Below, one piece after another: positions 52,535 through 64,000 of a DNA stretch of 64,000 nucleotides. Both the position numbers and the translations under genes were made by a program. Below the pieces are notes generated by a model. That model saw nothing but the letters and a program-made list of their open reading frames with translations, was not told where the DNA came from and made no database searches. Each line of letters begins with the position of its first letter. The first letter of the stretch is position 1. The DNA comes from Lates calcarifer (taxonomy: Eukaryota > Chordata > Actinopteri > Centropomidae). The stretch lies in NCBI RefSeq assembly GCF_001640805.2, contig NC_066838.1, forward strand, positions 6,094,601 to 6,158,600, written 5' to 3'.

Positions 52535-52880
52535 TGTGTGCCCGTAAGACAGTATAATGAGGCAGAATGTAAAGGTGTGAGCTTAGATTTTAATGTCACA
52601 GACCAAAGGTTTTTTTTTCCTGTCAAGGACCATTTATAACACTGGCTTTTTTGACATTTTTTGACAGTGACATGGAACCTAATTTGGGGTTTTGCGAAAT
52701 TGTCTAATATCAATATCCCATGTGGGTTAAAAGGTGCATGTACTGCTGCCATCCTGTGCCTATTACCCTCTCTTTTTTTATATCATGTCTTCTGAGATAT
52801 CTAGGTCTGTCAGTAACGAGTGATAGGTGACCACGTCATGTCCTCCAAACAGTGAGTGCGGCAAAAGAGTCACAGAAGTG

Positions 52881-52990
52881 AAGTCAAGTCAATTTTATTT
52901 ATAATGCACCAAATCACAAAAGTAATCTCAAGGCACTTTTCATATAGGTCTAGACCATACTCTTCAGAGCAGCCAGTAGAGCTATAGGTC
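52881..52990 (-). mobile_element. L2-like LINE/SINE tail, minus strand
   Basis: The plus strand begins AAGTCAAGTCAATTTTATTT and continues ATAATGCACCAAATCACAAA, then AATCTCAAGGCACTTTTCAT. The reverse complement is the standard 3' tail (GTGCCTTGAGAT, GTGATTTGGTGC, AATAAAATTGACTT) of fish L2-like elements or SINEs sharing that tail. It is the third instance in this window and the second on this strand. Confidence 0.7.
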
Positions 52991-55205
52991 TTGTTCCTAA
53001 TTCATGTGTTCTGGGGAAGGATGATACTTGGAAATTATATTCAAGGCAGCTTTCAGATGATGGTAAATACTGTTTGCATGCCTGATTACTTTATCTCCCT
53101 GAATTTCCCCAACACCTGCACTGGGAATAAGTAGGAAATTATATGTTTCAAAAACAAAATGAGCCAGTCTTTAGTACCTAAGTTATTTTGTGATCACAGT
53201 TTCATAAAATGCTGTGAATACACAAACACAATTGCAGGGAGTTTTCTTTCACACTTGGCACTGCAATGTTGTTTTTGCCGTAAAACGTGAGTTCAAATTA
53301 CTTGCTGAGTGAGAGTTGAAGGGCTTGGTGTTTGTTTGTTTGAACATGTTACTCTTCAAGTCACTTCTTTGAACAGTCAAATCATTACGCCACTTATTCC
53401 CATATGATCATAATATAATGATACTGGTTGCTCATGCTGGAGGGGGCTCAGGCCACTGGCAGTTTCCTTTAAAGTAAAGAGCTGGAGAGGAAATTGGGAC
53501 TCCATGCTGGCTCCCACTATGGAGAGGAGAGGGTGCTCCGTTTTTTTTCCCAGGATTTCTGGAGGGAGCCCAAGTCGGTGGCAGATGGCAGCAGGATGAG
53601 ACTCACAGACAACCTGGGGAGAGCTTGGAAGGCGAGCCAGGAAGCGGCAGCTCTCAAGTGCTGAGCTGGTCTGCACTGAATAAAAGGGAGATGGCCTCCT
53701 CCATATGCTCCTCATCGCTATGCCTAATCACAATCAGGTGCCCATAGACTCATTGCCATTGTCACTGGAGGGAATTCAGGATAGTTGAAGAAGAAATTAC
53801 CAATTTTGCAGGTGAAAGCATGTTAAATTGTGTTTAGACTAGGAAATGGAGCCAGCTAGTCTTAGTGCCACATATGAGACGAGTGAAAATAGGGTAGGGG
53901 ATTCTTCTTGATGTCTACATTTAGGAGTGAATTTGCGATCCAGGAGGTAAAGGGCATTATCTTTCCCTAAAGCGTATAGATTAATATTGATGTGCCCGGC
54001 TGAAAAGCTCCTGGAGGAAATATCGAGCGTAGCGCTTCGCCCCATCATGAGGAGTTGATGAAAGCAGCTCCTCAAGAGACATGCCTGGCCCGGCTGAGCC
54101 GTGGGTGCCCTAGTTTTGCACTCATCCATAATGAACCCCATGGGCCTCCTAGTCGTTTGTGGGGGTACCCCCCTTCCAGTTGCTCTCCTGGCCAGACAAA
54201 GCACTACATCATTCCCCTCTCCTCCTCCCATCTCCCCATCCCTCCCCACTCTCTGATCAATAACCCTGACCTGTCGATCGATACGCATACTTCATTTTCT
54301 TTTTCTCCTGACCCCCTCGTTCACTGGCATTCCTCCCAGTCAACCATGAGGGGAAAAAGGGTTGGGTGGGGGTCATTGAAAAAAGTGACCTCCTCTCCTC
54401 TCTCACTTCACTTGTTACTTGTGCACAGTTCAGAGAGAGTAAATAAGTAAATAGAGCCTATTAGAAGTCCATCTGTAATTCATTGCAGCCCAGCTCATTT
54501 CAAACCCTGTAAACATTGCTGTCCTACATGCACACACTCACAAACACACCCTCACACACACACACCTCTAGACATTTTTATCACAGCCACTCTCTGTTAA
54601 TAGCCCTGAAAGGTGAATGTACCATATGATTGTGTTATTTTCAGAAAATCAAAGTGCAGTGTCAGCTGCCTATCCATCAACCTGAACTTTTTCTCTGAGG
54701 TGCCTTGGAGGCCATAAGCTCACATAATGTTCACATACATATATACACACACATACAATAGGAGTGGATGGGAAATGTAAGGGATAGAGAGGGAAAAAGT
54801 GTCTGACATAGATTCAAATTTATAGGCGATGTCCATGCACTGCTGGCTTTAGCATTAGTATTATAGCACCACAGGCCCCCACCAGCCGCCGCTGTGGAAT
54901 TAATTGCCGGTGACGTGAAAGTAGCACAAAAAGTGCCACGCTTTTGCGCTTTTCATTACCGTGCCGGGAGTCTTTCTGTGTGACTTTGTAATATTTTCTC
55001 AGGGAGCGGGAGGGACAGAGGGAAAGGAAAAAGGAGGAGGTGGAGGGTGTGGGGGATAAGTAATATGGAGCTGACTGGAGGAGTGTTTAACTCCTCTCTG
55101 TTCATTTGTCTTCATTTCCTCTCTTTGGAACGCTTAGCCCATCCTGACCCACACTATACAACAGCTGTGTGTGAGAACACACAAGTAGCTGCACCTACAG
55201 GCACT

Positions 55206-55244
55206 CACACACACACACACACACACACATACACACACACACAC
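55206..55244 (+). repeat. (CA)n microsatellite
   Basis: CA repeat with one TA interruption. Confidence 0.95.
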
Positions 55245-56467
55245 TGCAAGCCCTCACAGTATGCAGATTTGCCCATATGCATTAACACTCACAATCAGAG
55301 CCAGGCAGTATCATCATACTGTGTGAAAACCAGTATATGCCTGTTTATATGTGCCAGTAAAATGAAATGTGAGCAACACACACAACCACAAACACGGCAG
55401 GAAGTTTGGGAAATGTTTGGCAGGCTGGCAACCAGGCTTTTGGTTCCCAAATTTGACAGAATGGGTGCCATATTTTATTTGTTTATAATGGAATGAGAAT
55501 GGTTCCTTGCAATTATACCCCATATTTTAGTAATGAGAGAGTGATTTCAAGAATGGTTAACATCATGACAAATTTCTGTTTCTCTCTCTCTCTCTCTGTC
55601 ACACGTGCACATGGCATATATTTCACTAAAAAGAGGTGGCAGCATTCTTTAATGTGGAGATGAAGCAGATGAGTTGGGGTTTCAAAGACTTCTTTGTTAG
55701 TGACAATCCCTTAATAGAGGTTTAAGGTATTGCTAGAGGCCTGATTTCTGCTTTTTACATAGACATTTAATGTGAAACCTTGATTTTATGCTGCAGAATT
55801 AAGAAAAACTAAATAGTAATACACTAAAGGTTTAAAGTTCTAATTGCAAATGCTTTATTAGATACTCATTTATCTATAGTATAGATAACAATCCCCAAAA
55901 ACGTGTTTCAGTTTTTCAGAAAAAACAAAAAAGAAATCCTCAGTAAGAGAAAGCACTGAGTTACAGAGGCTAGTCAAACTAGACTAGCCTGACCTTGTCA
56001 GATATTCAGTTCTTACTTCTAAAGCTCAGTGTCCTTTGGGTGCATCTACTGAATCACTCACCTCCTTAGAGTTTATAGTTTCTCTTTACACCAAAGGCCA
56101 GGTAAGAAGGAAGTATACTTTTTACCATTGTTAACAAAGCCAGCCAGGCCAAATAAGATGGTTGACAGCATTGCTATCTGGTTGCCCAGGGCAACTGGGC
56201 AACTGTTAGTGTTGAACCCTGTGCGCATTTATATCATTCCTTCCCTGCACTCCCCTCTGTCTCTGAATGTGGCTTGGCATGCCTGTGGATGTGCTTATCA
56301 AATTACACCACATTCCGCTCCCAATGTGCTGTGATTTTCCTCCATAATAAGACGTGTGTTTAAACATCCCAGCCCACCTGCACACATATGAATATGCATT
56401 TGCTAACTCAGACAACTGGGATGCTGCTTCAATAAGACGTCTTTGTTTCTCTAGAGATGGAGGGGTG

Positions 56468-56493
56468 TTTTTTTTTTTTTTTTGTTTTTTTTT
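56468..56493 (+). repeat. Poly-T tract
   Basis: About 26 bp of T with a single G. On the minus strand it is an A-rich tract, which could be a retroposon tail, but nothing recognisable is attached. Confidence 0.9.
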
Positions 56494-57647
56494 GTATCTA
56501 GGAAATACTGTATTTGGCCATTATAAATAAGCGTTTACTATTAAAGGGGGAGGTGAGGATGTGTGTGCAGGATGCAGAGGGTAAAAAAGCAGGATAGTGA
56601 CATGGAAGAAATCAGGGGAAAAGAATATGAGGAGGAATTTCCAATCAGTGGTAAAGCAAACAGTCTCCATGACACTAATATCCTGTTTGTCTATTTAGAC
56701 CCTCACAGTCATTCAAGTCTTTACAAAGATCTAAATATGTACACTCATACATACACACAGGAAAAACTCAAATACACTACTAAAAGCTTCATTATATAAT
56801 TATATATATCCACTCATATGCTGTACGGGCAGAGAAAGAGCAGAGAATGTGTACAGCTCCTTAATGAAGCTCATCTCTTAGATGCAGTAACACAAGAGAG
56901 TGGAGGGGACTTTGCCTAATGATATTATTAAAGCCATAGCAACATTGGACATGTATGTGTGTATGTGGTGAGTGTGGTGGCTGTCTGGTTCACTGCTGCA
57001 CATAGTAATTCAATAAGTTCAATAAGATCCAGTGTCTGGTCTAAAACAGCCTGGTGTGGTCTGTGTACCTTTATATTGATTGACATCTTTTGTTATAGTT
57101 GGTCCTTCCTTTGGGACATCAGAGGCTGAGCGACTGGACAGGGATTCGGTGTCTGGTTCAAGGACATTTCAGCAGAGCAGATGTTCGCTGAGACGTTCTG
57201 ACTGCTGGTGGTTGCGCAAGAAAGCCTCAGTAAGCCTCATAAAGCATCAGTGCATGTATTTGTATAAACACATTAATTGAATAGAAGTGGATTTAATATT
57301 ATCTGGGAGATAAATGTGAAAGGCCTGAGCACCGACATGCAGCCGTGCTGTTAAATCTACACTGTACAAGGTTAACTCTGAATCACAGCCTCAGTAATGT
57401 GATAACTACATGATATTTTATAACTCCCTGTTGGGAAACTCTCTTTGCTCAAGCCGCAGCCTGGAGTTGATAGAGGTTCAGTGCATTTAGTTCAAAGACT
57501 CTTCAACAGGGCAGATCAACTGTGAACATGATGTCACCTGGTTGAAGGAAGGAGGGTATCTATTTCCAATATATGGACATGTGAAACTAAAGACGTTTCA
57601 CTGCACTGGAACTAGCTGCAAAAACCATATATAAGTCAGAGAGACTG

Positions 57648-57829
57648 TAATTAGACAATTGATTCTTGTGATAGTAAACAGAATATCTTTGAATTCTGGA
57701 CTATGACATCTGGAGACATCATCAGAGTTGTTTTCTTTATATTTTTCTGACATATTATGGACCAAATGATCATTTAGTTAAGAAAAGAATTGTGTGATTA
57801 AATGAAAAGGAAAATTGTTAGTTGCAGGA
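57648..57829 (+). repeat. Teleost interspersed repeat, copy 1
   Basis: Shares an ordered set of blocks with the copy at 59440-59793: a G/TAATATCTTT-like block, a TTCTGGACTATGACAT-type block, TTATGGACCAAATGATCATT, and the terminus ATTGTTAGTTGCAGG. The blocks match a dispersed repeat common in teleost genomes that typically ends TTAGTTGCAGCCC. It has no coding potential. Confidence 0.6.
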
Positions 57830-58719
57830 TTTTCTGCTTTTCTACTATAATATGAATATTTTTGGATTTTTGACTGTTGTTTTGTGAATCTTTTATTTTT
57901 TACTAAATCTGAAGAGTTTTTCCTCAGACAAACCAACTACATTGTTAGATACAGTTTCTGCATGCCAATTATGTGTCTTTTATACAGAAGAGCAAAATTA
58001 TAAAAAATAGATAAATAAATAAAAATGAAAAAAAAAAACAGGCATCTCTGTCTCACAGCACTTGTTCAGTGTAGCCTGTGGGGAACCTTACAAATCACTA
58101 ACAGCAATAATTGGTGGTGTTCTGGGAGAAATCAACACCCGTGTGACAATATGCCCATTGTTGCAAGCTTAACTACAGCCTTTGTTGACATGAAGTCTTG
58201 GTCTTGTTGTAAATCATAAGTTACATAGGTGAGATAGGAGCAAATACATATACAAGCATCTGTCTGATTATGTGCTTATGCACAGCTCCATTGTCGTTAC
58301 AGGTATGAGTATTATTTTCCTTCACAATTACATAAACACATACCACCATCTTTCTCTCTAATACACACCCTGTTGTTTTGCTTTCTCCCTCCCACCTTTC
58401 CCTCTCTCTCCCACTCTTGCTCTGGCTCAGTATTGGTGTGAGGTGTGTGTGTGTGTGTATGTGTGGGAAGCCTCCTCATCATGCAGCAAACAGATGGCAA
58501 TTGGCTCTCTGACTGACCAATAGCTGCTTGATTCAAGTGTTTGTGTGAAAGTGTATGAGCGGGTGAGACACTTCTACAAAAGCTCATGACAGGTAAATAC
58601 ATGTGTGCACATGTGCGTACACATGCGCGCACACACAATCTGACTTGGCAGTTAGCACCCAAAGTAATTAATGGCTGCCACAGTGTTCCCCTTTCCAAGC
58701 CAATAGTTTCTCGTGACAG

Positions 58720-58739
58720 GAAGAGAAAGAGAAAGAGAA

Positions 58740-58796
<57 letters not shown>
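58720..58796 (+). repeat. (GA)n microsatellite
   Basis: GAAAGA units pass into about 23 pure GA units. Arg/Glu-rich and Ser/Leu-rich open frames over it are artefacts. Confidence 0.96.
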
Positions 58797-58800
<4 letters not shown>

Positions 58801-59439
58801 TGATGTGTGTTAAAGCAGGGTGGTGCTGTGTTAATGGTGTGGACCCTGGAAATTAACACTGACATAGGGCAAGTTGGTATGTGTGTGTGTTTGTGTGAAT
58901 GTGCACAGTATTTGTGTGTGTGTTAGGGCTTTTTAATTCAGTCTGTGATCCTGGTGCTGCTACAATGACCTTACTTCAGGCTGTATAACTGAATTACTAA
59001 CTGTATTATAGTCGCTGTACATGGTTGCTATGTTCTCACAGTGGAGGTCTAACACACAGTGAAGTATTGTTAAATCAGTTTAAATGAACACAGACACTGG
59101 TGTACACTACTTCATCCACATGTCCACATATCCTTAGAACAATTATAGTGAGTTGTTGTGATGAATCAGTTATTCAGTTAATCTACTGACTGGGGCTATA
59201 TGGTTGAAATCATTGTTATAATACTTTTTTAATTGATATACAGTATATCACAGTGCAGTAAATGGTAAATCATATGTTAATAAAGCAAATTGATATTGAA
59301 AATAACAACCTTTAACTGTGCTGAATGAAAATTTTAAAAACTAATTTTGATTGTTTTTAATTACAACTTACTCAGAATCATTAATTTGAGCATAAGCTCA
59401 TATTATCACAATTCAATTTTGCCCACTTAATTATCATTT

Positions 59440-59793
59440 AGTCTTACAATCAACATAAAATTAATCAACAGCAATTTTGTTAATCAGTTCCTTGTTTATT
59501 AAATGAAAATGCCCCCAGAAAAGTACTGATTTCAGTTTTTCATTTATGAAGATTTGCTGCTTTTTTCCTCTGTTTAATGTTATTGTTGATTGAATACTTT
59601 CAGATTTTGGACCATTGACCAAAAAAGCAATTTGAAGATGCCACCTAAGGCTACAGCTCTGGAAACATATGACGGGCCTTTTTCACTATTTTCTGTTATT
59701 TTATAGACCAAACAATTAATTGTTCAATTGCACAATGAAATCACGAGGTTAGTCAATGATGAAATTATCATTAGTTTCATCCTACACTATGGT
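59440..59793 (+). repeat. Teleost interspersed repeat, copy 2
   Basis: A longer copy of the repeat at 57648-57829, in the same orientation 1.8 kb away. It contains CAGATTTTGGACCATTGACC, AAAAAAGCAATTTGAAGATG, TTTTTCACTATTTTCTGTTA, TTTTATAGACCAAACAATTA, and the terminus ATCATTAGTTTCATCCTA. Both copies have diverged considerably, which suggests an old insertion. Confidence 0.65.
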
Positions 59794-60959
59794 TACATTC
59801 TTTCTTAGATTGTCGTCAGTGAAATGACTAAAATGTAAATAAGAAAATATTAATCGTAAATGATCTAAATGTTGAAAATGGACCAGCAGGAAAAAGTTAG
59901 TGAACAACATACAGCTAAAAAAAATGTCAAGAAACTATGAAGCATAAACAGTTTGCAGCACTATGAGTGTGTGCAGTGTGATCTTAGAGAAGAAAAGGAG
60001 GGATGATAAAAGAAGAGGAAAACTTCAGCAATGTTCATATAAGATATAAGATCCCTAAGATAACAGGATCATCTTAGAGAAAAACCACACTCATACTGCT
60101 GAGTTTCAGCTGTTGTGTTGAGCAGTCGACAAACGGAACAGCTTCCGTTCACATCAGTGACAATCTGTCCGTTCATCTGTTGTGGAAGAAGGGTCATTTT
60201 ACTCGTCCACTAACCTCGTTTTTCCACTATCTGGAAACACACAGTGGTATGTAAAGTATAAATTAGCCTTAAAGCAGAAATTGACTAAATTAAGTCAGCC
60301 ACTGCGGGTGACTTTTATGACTGCTGTATTCATCCAACAAAATGTACAATTCAGCAAACTGCTCGAACAGAACAGAAAAGTAGCCAAATGGATCCAGATT
60401 CTGACTGAACAAAAAGAGCAGAGGCTAAACAAGTGCTGGATTGAGTTTGCAGCGGAGCTCAGATGTCAGGTAAATTGAGGTCGCTCCAAATGACACACTT
60501 AAAATTTGTTGTATGTAAGTCATTCAGGTACACTTACCCTCTGAAATTAGCTGTCAGCACCACCTCTAAGACTCAAGCATTAGTAGCTGTAAAGAGCTTA
60601 AGCTACTTTTGTGGGCACAGATGGAAATCATATTACCTGCGTCAACTTGATTTATGCGATACAGGTATAGATTTCCCATAGGGATTTCAAAATGAGGGCG
60701 CTATCAGTGATGGTGGTTTCCTCTTAACTCTCTTATGAGCACTAGGTTTCTTCAAACCAGCTTTGGAATAAAAAACTCTCATATAACACACACATATACA
60801 CTTACTGAATGCCAATCGAAGTTGTGTAACTCTCCACTGCTATGCCCTGTGGCGAGATGGAAAGCAGGAACGCAATGTTTGCTTCCATGTCTTGTGGAGC
60901 CTTGACTGCTGTGTGTTCTGAGACAAAGCATTCCAAGGCCAGATTGTATGTCTGTCCGA

Positions 60960-60985
60960 GTGTGTGTGTGTGTGTGTGTGTGTGT
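60960..60985 (+). repeat. (GT)n microsatellite
   Basis: About 13 GT units. Confidence 0.94.
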
Positions 60986-61058
60986 TAATGGTGTGTGCAG
61001 CCAGTGGAACAGAGTGAAAACGTACCGCTGATCCATCCTCTCTAGGACATACAAACAA

Positions 61059-61083
61059 GTGTGTGTGTGTGTGTGTGTGTGTG
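61059..61083 (+). repeat. (GT)n microsatellite
   Basis: About 12 GT units, about 75 bp from the previous tract. Confidence 0.94.
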
Positions 61084-63123
61084 CAACAACAAGTGAGAGC
61101 CTGCAGGTAGGTGCTACCTGCTCTTAGGGCAAGTTTGCTGATGTTTGTATTTCATCAGTGTGTTTGTGTGAGGCCTGACCTGACCTGAGATCAAATCAGC
61201 TGCAAAGGTGCAAAAATGATCAAAATAACCTCCTTTACGAAAACAGCTTTTAATTTCACTGTTGCCGTGCCAACACCTTTCCCTCTCTTTGTCAATAAGT
61301 GTGTCAAAATAAAAATGGGAGTGTGTGAACACAAATGCAACAGTATGACAACAAAACATAGTTCATTCACAGAGACTGGTTTCTCCCCCTCCTCATTCTG
61401 TCCGTTTTCACTCTGAGGCATATCTATCATGCTGTACACCAACCAATTTATATGGAAAACACTTTTAATGTGTGGTGACAAACACATTGCCTGCAAACGA
61501 GATGTCTTTTAAGACATATGGCAAGCATGTTTCATCTATTAAAGGCTTTTTGGCTGAGCAATTTAGCATCTCCCAATGTTAAACACATATGGAAACGCAG
61601 ATAAATGCCTCTCTTTGTCTCTGCAGTCTCGCACTCGCTCTCCACGCTCGTTCTGTAGCCGTCTTCCCTTTCTACCTTTGGGAACAGAGTGGGAAGAGAG
61701 AACGTGGGGAAGGTATTCATTTCTGAATCATCATCGACTCAGCTGCATGATATGTTTCCCCCTGGAGGGCACACTAATGATCCTTAGCCCGAATGACATA
61801 TGTCTGAGGCCGATTAGGACGCCGCATTCTGACAACATATCAACGGGGATCATGTCAGGCTGAATTAGTTCAGCTCCAGTTAGGTGGGCTGGGGACAAGT
61901 TTGGAGAGTGAGACAGGTGGAATTACATCGCAAGCATGGCTTCATGAGTGATCATGCAAAATGAAGCCTGGAACCAATGTGGTTTCTTGGTGCTCCTTGT
62001 TTCATTTTTGAGCTGCAGAGGAATGATTACAGACATACTACAACTATGCAAGGCCTTTTTGGGCTGCAGGTGAACCCCACAGAGCAACATCCCATCCTGA
62101 AACCTTCATTTTGGTTTTGATAGGAACTGTCCTTGGCTCAGGAAAACATTACAGCATGTGTTCCTCCTTGCCAGCCTTTTGTTGTCTTTTCATATGGAGT
62201 GCTTTTCTGAAATGATTTGGCTGCTAGTGTCTCACACTGCCTTCAAGCTCTCCTCATAAGCTCCTTCTTCCAAGTTCACAAACTGTAAATATGACTTGTC
62301 ACCCATTCAAGTCCTTTTTGGATATAAAATGGACCCTGTAACAAAAGCCCTTTTTTTGACTTAGTGGCTATTGTTTCATTTCAGAGGGGGAGCAGGACAA
62401 AGCTACTGAGAGCTGCAGGAGGAAAACAGAAAAATGTTTATGAAGCAAGCAATGTTTTCTTCTATTTCTTTCTACAGTTTGTTTACATGGCTATGGATAT
62501 TTATATGTATCTACACAAAAGCAACCACCAACACATCATTAAATACATCACTTTTAAACATTCATTTCTGAAACGCTCCCGTCCCCATAAAAAACATATC
62601 TCAGCAGTTTGGGTATCATAGTAAATTCTTACTTTATGATTCATATTAACCATTTTGTCAGCTTGTTCGTTTGTGCTCAACACGTAATTATAATATCTCC
62701 TAAAGCACTTGAAGGCAGAATAAGGTGGCATCAGTATGTGGGCTTGCTGCTTCTAAACTAGGCAAATGTGTGAAGAGTTTGTCATCGGAGAGGAAGCCAG
62801 AACGTTTGAGACGAGCAGCCTTGAAATTTAGATTGCATTAGATTCTCTTTCCATTTAATGCAGTGCCAGACTGCATTAACATGAATCACTTACGCAAAAT
62901 GTAGGGCTATTCATATGGTAAGTGGTGTTAGGTATGCATTTTTCCAGTGTGAATTTATGGAGATCTGTGTAGTAAAGATATGAAAAGTAACAACTGCTTT
63001 CGTTAGGAAAAATAACACGGAAACACAGCAAGCGAGAGAGACCCAAGGGCCTTGTTGCCCATTATGGATGCAGCATTTTCATTTTTATACACGACAGCAG
63101 GAGATACAAAGAAGTCAGCTGAA

Positions 63124-63163
63124 GTGTGTGTGTGTGTGTCTGTGTATGTGTGTGTGTGTGTGT
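63124..63163 (+). repeat. (GT)n microsatellite, interrupted
   Basis: GT repeat with CT and AT interruptions. Confidence 0.94.
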
Positions 63164-63467
63164 CACCTCTGGTTGAAGCATCCATTACTGTGCAGGCTAC
63201 AACAGACACTTATTTTTACTGAACAATTAACACAAAATGATGAAATTGTTAAGTGCATTACAGCAAGGCCAAATTGAGAGCATTTCATTCTTTTCACGTC
63301 CACTGACAATTTCTATTGTAATAATATCCCTGTCATTTCATAAAAAGAATTTCCCCATAGAACAGTGCTTAAGCTGCAAAATATAAATCATGATGTCTAA
63401 TAACCAGCACCAAGACAGATTCATGTTAATGCTTCTAATGCTTAAATATTCTCAGGGGTTCAGATAA

Positions 63468-63488
63468 AAATAATAATAATAATAATAA
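63468..63488 (+). repeat. (AAT)n microsatellite
   Basis: About seven AAT units. Confidence 0.9.
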
Positions 63489-63654
63489 GCATGGTGTGTC
63501 TGTGATAAAAAGACTATAGAGTTCACTGGCACATTAAATGTGTAGCAGAAGCCTATCATGGTTTATAAAGATTGATTCAGGGTTTAATGGAGAGTGATTT
63601 GTTAATGCTGTATTAAACTATTTTTAATCACTGTTTGGGGCAGAAAGATGTTGA

Positions 63655-63672
63655 TAGCTAGTTAACTAGCTA
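63655..63672. repeat. 18-bp perfect palindrome
   Basis: TAGCTAGTTAACTAGCTA is self-complementary and runs into further GCTA units up to 63680. It probably reflects a short AGCT-type tandem array. Confidence 0.85.
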
Positions 63673-64000
63673 GCTAGCTGGAGTGTTAGCAAACAGCAGC
63701 CTAGTTACATTTTTAACAGACACAGAGATAGGTTAGCATACCATCTAACTCTTGCAATCTAGTCAATCTAAGTCAGTAATACCTAGCTTTTTAACTATGT
63801 CATCCAAAGACAACAGCTGATATAAAACTCTGCTGCCAGGCTTTTAAAATGTTCTAAGAAAAGCGACCAACCAAAACAATGAGCTAAAAAAGGCTTAAAG
63901 CAGATAGTGTTCATTCTCAGCGAGTTCAGCAGTACTAATGAACCTCTCATATCACAGAGTTGCTTTTAACTTATATGCAAAATATCCTCTTTTTTCATGT

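Larger units (their letters stand above)
41154..64000 (-). other. agrn: agrn sequence upstream of module 1 (partial intron or 5' region)
   Basis: At least 22.8 kb upstream of the module-1 acceptor. In agrin this exon is preceded by the NtA exons of the secreted form, or by an alternative first exon with a transmembrane segment in the membrane form. I looked on the minus strand for NtA-like coding sequence, for a short FTPxPPTPP-type linker exon and for a short hydrophobic N-terminus, and recognised none. A very short exon could be missed by eye. The region holds repeat relics (52055-52534, 52881-52990, 57648-57829, 59440-59793), microsatellites and a 22-G run. Confidence 0.7.

Noticed and set aside
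53377..54450. Open frames of 112-149 codons on both strands
   Set aside because: They overlap each other on opposite strands, lack recognisable domains and fit chance in a GC-richer stretch.
60182..60681. Two adjacent plus-strand open frames (98 and 72 codons)
   Set aside because: No family motif, no clear splice structure, and composition like the surrounding intron; not supported as a gene.
1..64000. tRNA, rRNA, microRNA, CRISPR or prokaryotic-type systems
   Set aside because: No tRNA T-loop pattern, no recognised microRNA such as the miR-200 family, and no spaced direct-repeat array was seen by eye.

Overview
This is vertebrate nuclear DNA, almost certainly from a teleost fish. The supported coding content is five exons of one gene on the minus strand: agrin (agrn), the heparan-sulfate proteoglycan that organises the neuromuscular junction. 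Fish origin is suggested by degraded Tc1-like and L2-like elements, by short LINE/SINE tails of kinds common in teleosts, and by very many (CA)n/(GT)n tracts. The five exons total 1095 bp, about 1.7% of the window. The rest is intron.

Transcription runs from high to low coordinates. In transcript order the exons are 41153-40938 (follistatin-like/Kazal module 1), 21675-21451 (module 2), 19295-19071 (module 3), 17018-16812 (module 4) and 6783-6562 (module 5). Each exon carries one cysteine-rich module and is flanked by AG/GT splice sites. Each has phase-1 boundaries and a length divisible by three, so all five join in frame. Modules 1, 2, 4 and 5 have the ten-cysteine follistatin pattern; module 3 keeps only six cysteines. 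The order matches the N-terminal half of vertebrate agrin. The signal peptide, the NtA laminin-binding domain, later Kazal modules and the laminin-G domains are not seen and presumably lie outside the window.

Layout: 1-6561 is the intron after module 5 (at least 6.5 kb, with a Tc1 relic at 600-1262). 6784-16811 is a 10-kb intron. 17019-19070 and 19296-21450 are introns of about 2 kb. 21676-40937 is a 19-kb intron rich in repeats, with an L2-like LINE fragment at 29575-29968. 41154-64000 is upstream intronic or 5' gene sequence (at least 22.8 kb) with more repeat relics.

I found no RNA genes, CRISPR arrays, operons or second protein-coding gene, and nothing that looks like an undescribed molecular system. 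The features most worth a second look are the derived third module, the search space upstream of module 1 for an alternative (transmembrane agrin) first exon, two perfect hairpins, an 18-bp palindrome, a long polypurine tract, and several interspersed repeats identified here only by eye.
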